This document shows positions 4,708-7,543 of a DNA stretch of 7,543 nucleotides, piece after piece. The position numbers were made by a program, and so were the translations under genes. The stretch comes from Candidatus Aenigmatarchaeota archaeon. GTDB lineage: Archaea; Aenigmatarchaeota; Aenigmatarchaeia; Aenigmatarchaeales; DAIDAN01. The notes under the pieces are model-generated. The model saw only the letters and a list, made by a program, of their open reading frames with translations. It ran no database searches and was not told the DNA's origin. Location of the stretch: assembly GCA_027310605.1 (NCBI GenBank), contig DAIDAN010000029.1, positions 1-7,543 of the forward strand. The letters are read 5' to 3'. Each line of letters opens with the position of its first letter. The first letter of the stretch is position 1.

Positions 4708-5901
4708 ATGTCAGAAATTCTTCTGTCGCAGTTTTTCGGGAACGATATCTGGAGCACGCTCATCTCCTTCATCCTGATATTCGTTCTGATAATCTTCGGG
4801 CCGCGCCTCATGGTGACGCAGACCATCTGGAAGCTCGAGAAGGATGTGGAGGAGCTGGAGATGATGGCGGAGCGCTCCAGAAACAACGCAGTGAAAAGAT
4901 TCCTTAAAAATCCGGACAGGGAGATGCACGACAAGATAAAGAATTTCATGGATTTCCAGATTGCGGAGCCCGTGAGCACAGACCCGTTCGGGATAATAAA
5001 AAAGATTGACGCCGTCCTGAGGCAGGCGGAAAGCAGGCACAAGGTTTTCGTGGAATCGATAGCGCCCGGGCTCGGCGAGGACGAGAAGAAAAACTTCAGG
5101 GCGGCGCTGCTGCACACGAGCGGCGTCCATCAGATCGCGAAAATAATGAGGCACCTTCTTGAGACGATAAAAAAATATAAGATTTTCCAGATGGCGCTCA
5201 TCCTGCAAATGCAGTTCCCGATGATTAAAAAAGTTGCGGAAGCGCTGTATGATTCGGTGGAGGCTTTTTCAAGGGGGCTGCCGATTGGAGACGCGATTGC
5301 GCCGCTGATAGTCGCAAACTACATTCCGAAAGGGAAGGCGAAGCTGATGAAGGACGCGGATTTCGTCTATTATAGGACAAAGATTGCGGGCAGGAGCGTG
5401 ATATTCTCGCGCGCGAACGGCCCCGGCGTGAGCATCGGCTATCCGGAAAAATTCATGGAAAACATCCTGAAAAAAGAAAGGATAACGAGGATACTGACGG
5501 TTGACGCAGCAAGCGGGCTGGAAGGGGAGAAGCCCGGCGCGGTGGCGGAAGGGGTCGGCTTCGGGCAGCGCGGCTCCAATCCCGTGGCTTCGTTCTACAT
5601 AGAAGAGATGGCTGTGAAAAGGGGAATTCCCGTAGACGACATAATGATAAAGGAAATCGGCGAGCAGGGCTTGCAGGTGATGGCAAAGCCGATTCTCGAG
5701 AGCGTGCCGAAAGCCTCGCAGGCGATGGAGGAAGCGATAAAGCGAAGCAAGAAAAACGAGAGAATTCTCGTGATAGGATTGGGCAACACCGGCGGGGTCG
5801 GGAACGACAAGAGCGGAGTTCCGCTGGCGATTGACAAGCTGAAGAAATACTACAGGGACATGGAGGCGAAACAGAAGGAGAAAAAAAGAGGATGGTTCTG
5901 A
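4708..5901 (+). CDS. DUF1512 family archaeal membrane protein
   Basis: This 397-residue protein belongs to the archaeal DUF1512 family, whose biochemical role is not known to me. It has one N-terminal membrane helix (residues ~13-33, DIWSTLISFILIFVLIIFGPRLM) followed by a charged helical stretch (~37-75, KLEKDVEELEMMAERSRN) that may be coiled coil, so the bulk lies inside the cell. Conserved-looking blocks are IAEPVSTDPFGIIKKID, the helical HQIAKIMRHLLETIKKYK, LQMQFPMIKKVAEAL, GLPIGDAIAPL, a C-terminal alpha/beta part with RILTVDAASGLEGEKPGAVA, and LVIGLGNTGGVGNDKSGVP near the end. The Gly-rich last segments suggest a ligand or nucleotide site, but no standard Walker motif is present. A 23-residue extension from an ATG at 4639 is rejected because that codon overlaps the TATA box. 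The gene is GC-rich like the housekeeping genes and appears to be transcribed alone. Confidence 0.88.
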   Translation: MSEILLSQFFGNDIWSTLISFILIFVLIIFGPRLMVTQTIWKLEKDVEELEMMAERSRNNAVKRFLKNPDREMHDKIKNFMDFQIAEPVSTDPFGIIKKIDAVLRQAESRHKVFVESIAPGLGEDEKKNFRAALLHTSGVHQIAKIMRHLLETIKKYKIFQMALILQMQFPMIKKVAEALYDSVEAFSRGLPIGDAIAPLIVANYIPKGKAKLMKDADFVYYRTKIAGRSVIFSRANGPGVSIGYPEKFMENILKKERITRILTVDAASGLEGEKPGAVAEGVGFGQRGSNPVASFYIEEMAVKRGIPVDDIMIKEIGEQGLQVMAKPILESVPKASQAMEEAIKRSKKNERILVIGLGNTGGVGNDKSGVPLAIDKLKKYYRDMEAKQKEKKRGWF

Positions 5902-5906
5902 ACCGC

Positions 5907-5960
5907 AGGGGGATGCGAACTTGAACTCCCTTCAGTTCAAGGGTTCTCCTGATTCCCCCT
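5907..5960. other. 54-nt nested hairpin after DUF1512, possibly a tRNA remnant
   Basis: The outer stem is 7 bp and perfect (5907-5913 AGGGGGA with 5954-5960 TCCCCCT). The inner stem is 8 bp and perfect (5920-5927 CTTGAACT with 5934-5941 AGTTCAAG) around a 6-nt loop, extended by GAA/TTC (5917-5919 with 5944-5946) past a two-G bulge. It begins 5 bp after the DUF1512 stop and lacks a following T run, so it is not a standard terminator. On the minus strand it also shows tRNA-like spacing: TTCAAGT, then 5 nt, then the 7-nt 3' arm, then one base. A matching T stem and a D arm are missing and it is about 20 nt too short. A structured 3' end or a decayed tRNA are both possible. Confidence 0.45.
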
Positions 5961-5994
5961 CAATATGGTGCTTTTGCGCAAGCCGCTTTAAAGT

Positions 5995-6061
5995 CCGTTC
6001 TGACGATGCAGTTCAATCCATAATGAACTGCCGTTCTGATTTTTTGAATTAATTCATATTG
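5995..6061 (-). repeat. Two tandem 31-nt units of the intergenic repeat family
   Basis: Units 5995-6025 and 6031-6061 both start with CCGTTCTGA and end with CATAATG or CATATTG (plus strand); ungapped they share 20 of 31 bases. The second, reversed, is the third copy of the element at 1810-1842 and 3439-3471. The first contains a perfect 8-bp inverted repeat, GCAGTTCA (6008-6015) with TGAACTGC (6024-6031), 8-nt loop. The pair ends 16 bp before the TATA box of the nucleotidyltransferase gene. Confidence 0.6.
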
Positions 6062-6076
6062 ATATCGATAATGTGT

Positions 6077-6086
6077 TTTTTATATC
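6077..6086 (+). promoter_or_regulatory. TATA box of the nucleotidyltransferase operon
   Basis: TTTTTATATC is centred about 31 bp before the ATG at 6113, predicting a nearly leaderless transcript. The in-frame start at 6059 lies upstream of this box and is therefore unlikely. Confidence 0.5.
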
Positions 6087-6112
6087 TGTTTGCACAATTC
6101 TTATTGGTTGAT

Positions 6113-6700
6113 ATGAGGTTTTCCGGAAAAAATATTTTCCTCGAAAAGGAGCCGAGCGAGCTGGACAGGCTTGTCTTCGATTTCATCGGGCTTCTGAAAA
6201 AGCATACGGATTATTCTATTGTCAGCGGATATGTCGCGATAATCCTCGGGAGGATAAGAGGAACTGATGATGTTGATGTGATAATTCCGAAGAAAACAAA
6301 GGAGGAGTTTGAAAGGATGATTGTTGATATTTCCAAGGGCGGATATTGGTGCATCAACACTGAAGAAGTTGAGGAGATGTACGGCTTGCTGAAGACGGGG
6401 CATTCGATAAGGATTGCAAAAAGAGGGGAAATCTCGCCGAATTTTGAAATAAAGTTTGCCAAATCTGAATCGGACTTCGAGGCGCTTGCCAATCCGATTG
6501 AAGTGTTCGTCAGGGACAAGTCCGTAAAGGTTGCGCCGCTCGAGCTGCAGACAGCCTTCAAGGAGATTGTGCTGAAAAGCGAAAAGGACATTGAGGACGC
6601 GAAACATATAAGGGTTGTGGCAAAGGAATATATTGACGAGAAGCTGATTGAAAAATACAGAAAAAGGTTGAGAGAATGGATGCTAAAAAGGCAAAGATAA
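6113..6700 (+). CDS. Nucleotidyltransferase-fold protein (AbiEii/MNT-like)
   Basis: This 195-residue protein has a nucleotidyltransferase fold. The active-site region is residues ~34-60, YSIVSGYVAIILGRIRGTDDVDVIIPK. SGY occupies the usual G-G/S position before the helix, and D53-x-D55 would be the metal-binding pair. The third acidic residue is probably E112 in NFEIKFAK. The C-terminal half has APLELQTAFKEIV (~141-153) and KDIEDAKHI (~158-166), typical of AbiEii-like and minimal nucleotidyltransferases, which often serve as toxin or antitoxin partners that transfer NMPs to proteins or tRNA. The substrate here is unknown. The start at 6113 is chosen because the TATA box lies 31 bp upstream; a longer frame from 6059 would begin before it. 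The gene is near 40% GC in the line counted, unlike DUF1512. Its last 25 nt overlap the next gene, so the two should be co-translated. Confidence 0.75.
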   Translation: MRFSGKNIFLEKEPSELDRLVFDFIGLLKKHTDYSIVSGYVAIILGRIRGTDDVDVIIPKKTKEEFERMIVDISKGGYWCINTEEVEEMYGLLKTGHSIRIAKRGEISPNFEIKFAKSESDFEALANPIEVFVRDKSVKVAPLELQTAFKEIVLKSEKDIEDAKHIRVVAKEYIDEKLIEKYRKRLREWMLKRQR

Positions 6701-6873
6701 TAAATAGACAGGACAGGGATTGGTATGTGAAGTTTTGGGCGGATTATGTGAGAACGCACAAGGACGGCGAATGGGGAAGGCAGCAGAATCTTTTCATCAA
6801 CTCGCTGATGCAAGGCGCAAGACAGAACAAGCTGACAGCGGAAGAATATCTGAAGATAAAGGGGGAGAAATAG
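6676..6873 (+). CDS. Small 65-residue protein overlapping the nucleotidyltransferase gene
   Basis: I do not recognise a named family. The protein is charged, soluble and probably helical: an N-terminal Lys-rich stretch, then DRDWYVKFWADYVRTH (~13-28) with three aromatic-rich turns, GEWGRQQNLFINSLMQ (~31-46) and a C-terminal TAEEYLKIKGEK. It has no membrane segment, no HEPN RxxxxH motif and no zinc site. Its ATG lies inside the upstream gene with a 25-nt overlap in the +2 frame. AGGTTG about 5-10 nt upstream could act as a weak ribosome binding site. Balanced amino-acid composition, a proper start and stop and the tight overlap argue that it is a real gene, functionally tied to the nucleotidyltransferase, perhaps as a binding partner. 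A terminator follows about 145 bp downstream. Confidence 0.65.
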   Translation: MDAKKAKIINRQDRDWYVKFWADYVRTHKDGEWGRQQNLFINSLMQGARQNKLTAEEYLKIKGEK

Positions 6874-6910
6874 AAATAAGGAATCATTATGAAACTAATT
6901 GGAAAGGATA

Positions 6911-7086
6911 CGCTGACGATATTACAAATCAGTTGCTGATACGCTGACATTACGAATTGATTTGCGGGAGCGCTGATAACATTACAAATCAGATAACAGA
7001 TGCGCCGATAGCAGCGCGACGCCAAACAGCTTTAGCGGCGTCTTATTTTTTGCAGTTCAAGTCATATTGTAATTCAAGTCGTAATG
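6911..7086. repeat. Degenerate array of ~30-nt intergenic repeat units
   Basis: CGCTGA or CGCCGA opens units at 6911, 6942, 6971 and 7003 (spacing 31, 29, 32). The first three carry ATTACAAATC (6921-6930), ATTACGAATT (6949-6958) and ATTACAAATC (6981-6990). A further unit at 7037-7069 ends in TTCAAGTCATATTG, and a near-copy TTCAAGTCGTAATG follows at 7073-7086. These endings match 1913-1926 and 6012-6025, so the array belongs to the same family as the other intergenic copies. There are no unique spacers or conserved long repeats, so this is not CRISPR. Confidence 0.55.
7018..7050 (+). terminator. Hairpin plus T-tract terminator of the nucleotidyltransferase operon
   Basis: GACGCC (7018-7023) pairs with GGCGTC (7037-7042) around a 13-nt loop and is followed by TTATTTTTT. 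The T-rich tail alone would be enough for archaeal termination. The 3' arm and tail also form the head of a repeat unit (7037-7069), so a repeat copy seems to supply part of the terminator. Confidence 0.55.
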
Positions 7087-7102
7087 AATTATTTTTTAGA
7101 AT

Positions 7103-7543
7103 TTATTTTATCCTGACAAACTTTATTCTTTCCACTTTCGGCCTGCTGTCGTTCAGCTCTATTATCGCAGCCTTTCCCTCGCGCCCGTATCCGGGATTCA
7201 CGACGGTTGTCTTTCCTATCTTTGTCTTTCCCTGATGCTCGTGCATGTGGCCGCACAAGTGCAGGAGCGGCTTGTATTTCCTGTCAATCCGCGAGAACGG
7301 CTCGAAGCCGATATGCCTGCCGTTCATCTTCGATTCCTTGTTTATGATTTTATCAAACTTGAAATTGTACGGCGGCCAGTGCGTCACGAAAATGAGGTTT
7401 TTGCCGCTGAAGTTTTTGAAGACGGAGTTTACAGATTTTTCTAATTTCTTATAATATCCAAGTCTTTTCTTGCGCTTTTCAAGATTCTCTGAAAGAATAT
7501 TTTTTGTAAACCATAAAGTCGGCTCGGCATACCCGCCATATCC
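7103..7543 (-). CDS. Calcineurin-like metallophosphoesterase, C-terminal part (truncated by the window edge)
   Basis: The last 146 residues of a metal-dependent phosphoesterase are visible; the frame is open to the right edge, so the start and the first metal motifs (DxH, GD, GNHD) lie outside. Counting from the first visible residue, GYGGYAEPT (1-9) resembles the segment after the GNHD motif. LIFVTHWPPY (50-59) supplies the metal-binding His54. LCGHMHEHQG (96-105) is the GHxH motif with metal ligands H99 and H101, and VVNPGYGREGKAAIIEL (114-130) is the usual closing strand. The family cleaves phosphomono- or phosphodiesters in nucleotides, nucleic acids or proteins, and the substrate cannot be told from this part. 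An internal GTG at 7387 is not the start because the open frame and the domain continue upstream. It converges with the nucleotidyltransferase operon, and its stop is followed by AT-rich DNA. Confidence 0.85.
   Translation of the reverse strand, partial: GYGGYAEPTLWFTKNILSENLEKRKKRLGYYKKLEKSVNSVFKNFSGKNLIFVTHWPPYNFKFDKIINKESKMNGRHIGFEPFSRIDRKYKPLLHLCGHMHEHQGKTKIGKTTVVNPGYGREGKAAIIELNDSRPKVERIKFVRIK

Noticed and set aside
5907..5960. Intact tRNA gene on the minus strand
   Set aside because: The 7-bp end stem and TTCAAGT loop are suggestive, but the T stem does not pair, the D arm is missing and the length is about 20 nt short.
6211..6813. Minus-strand frame of 200 residues
   Set aside because: It is antisense to the nucleotidyltransferase, is Ser/Ile-rich and has no promoter or recognisable motif.
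6911..7010. CRISPR-like array with about 30-nt period
   Set aside because: The repeated parts are short and diverged, there are no uniform repeats separated by unique spacers, and no cas gene is in the window.
6957..7235. Plus-strand frame of 92 residues
   Set aside because: It crosses the repeat array, the terminator and the antisense of the metallophosphoesterase gene.

Overview
The window reads as archaeal chromosome, probably from a small-genome lineage such as a DPANN-type archaeon, although the phylum cannot be fixed from sequence alone. The evidence is an exosome subunit Rrp4 gene, an SBDS/SDO1 gene, a DUF1512 gene (a family known essentially from archaea), TATA-like boxes about 27-32 bp before start codons, and short GTGAT-type ribosome binding sites only 3-4 nt from the start. 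There are no rRNA genes, intact tRNAs, CRISPR arrays or recognisable transposases.

Layout. Positions 1-393 (-) hold the 5' part of rrp4, running off the left edge. An AT-rich HIT-family hydrolase gene (582-992, +) sits back to back with rrp4 and tail to tail with the SBDS gene (1004-1708, -). SBDS and rrp4 are normally consecutive genes of the archaeal exosome superoperon, so the HIT gene splits that pair. Next come two surface-type genes on the minus strand: a signal-peptide protein with Ig-like domains, one membrane helix and a C-terminal beta domain (1932-3347), and a membrane-anchored Gly/Ser-rich beta-repeat protein (3588-4301, GTG start). Upstream of the latter, 4303-4458 is an array of small palindromes sharing a C-GNA-G hairpin tip; the last hairpin overlaps that gene's ribosome binding site.

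On the plus strand follow a DUF1512 membrane protein (4708-5901), a 54-nt nested hairpin with some tRNA-like features (5907-5960), and a two-gene unit: a nucleotidyltransferase-fold protein (6113-6700) overlapping a 65-residue unknown protein (6676-6873). A degenerate repeat array and a hairpin plus T-tract terminator come next, and the C-terminal two thirds of a metallophosphoesterase (7103-7543, -) runs off the right edge.

Two patterns stand out beyond the genes. First, most spaces between genes carry diverged copies of one short (about 26-36 nt) non-coding repeat family, often in tandem and absent from the coding regions. Second, the palindrome array at 4303-4458 would form a long structured leader for the surface protein gene. 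The housekeeping genes are GC-rich (roughly 55-70% in lines counted by hand), while the HIT and nucleotidyltransferase genes are near 40%, which suggests they are later arrivals.
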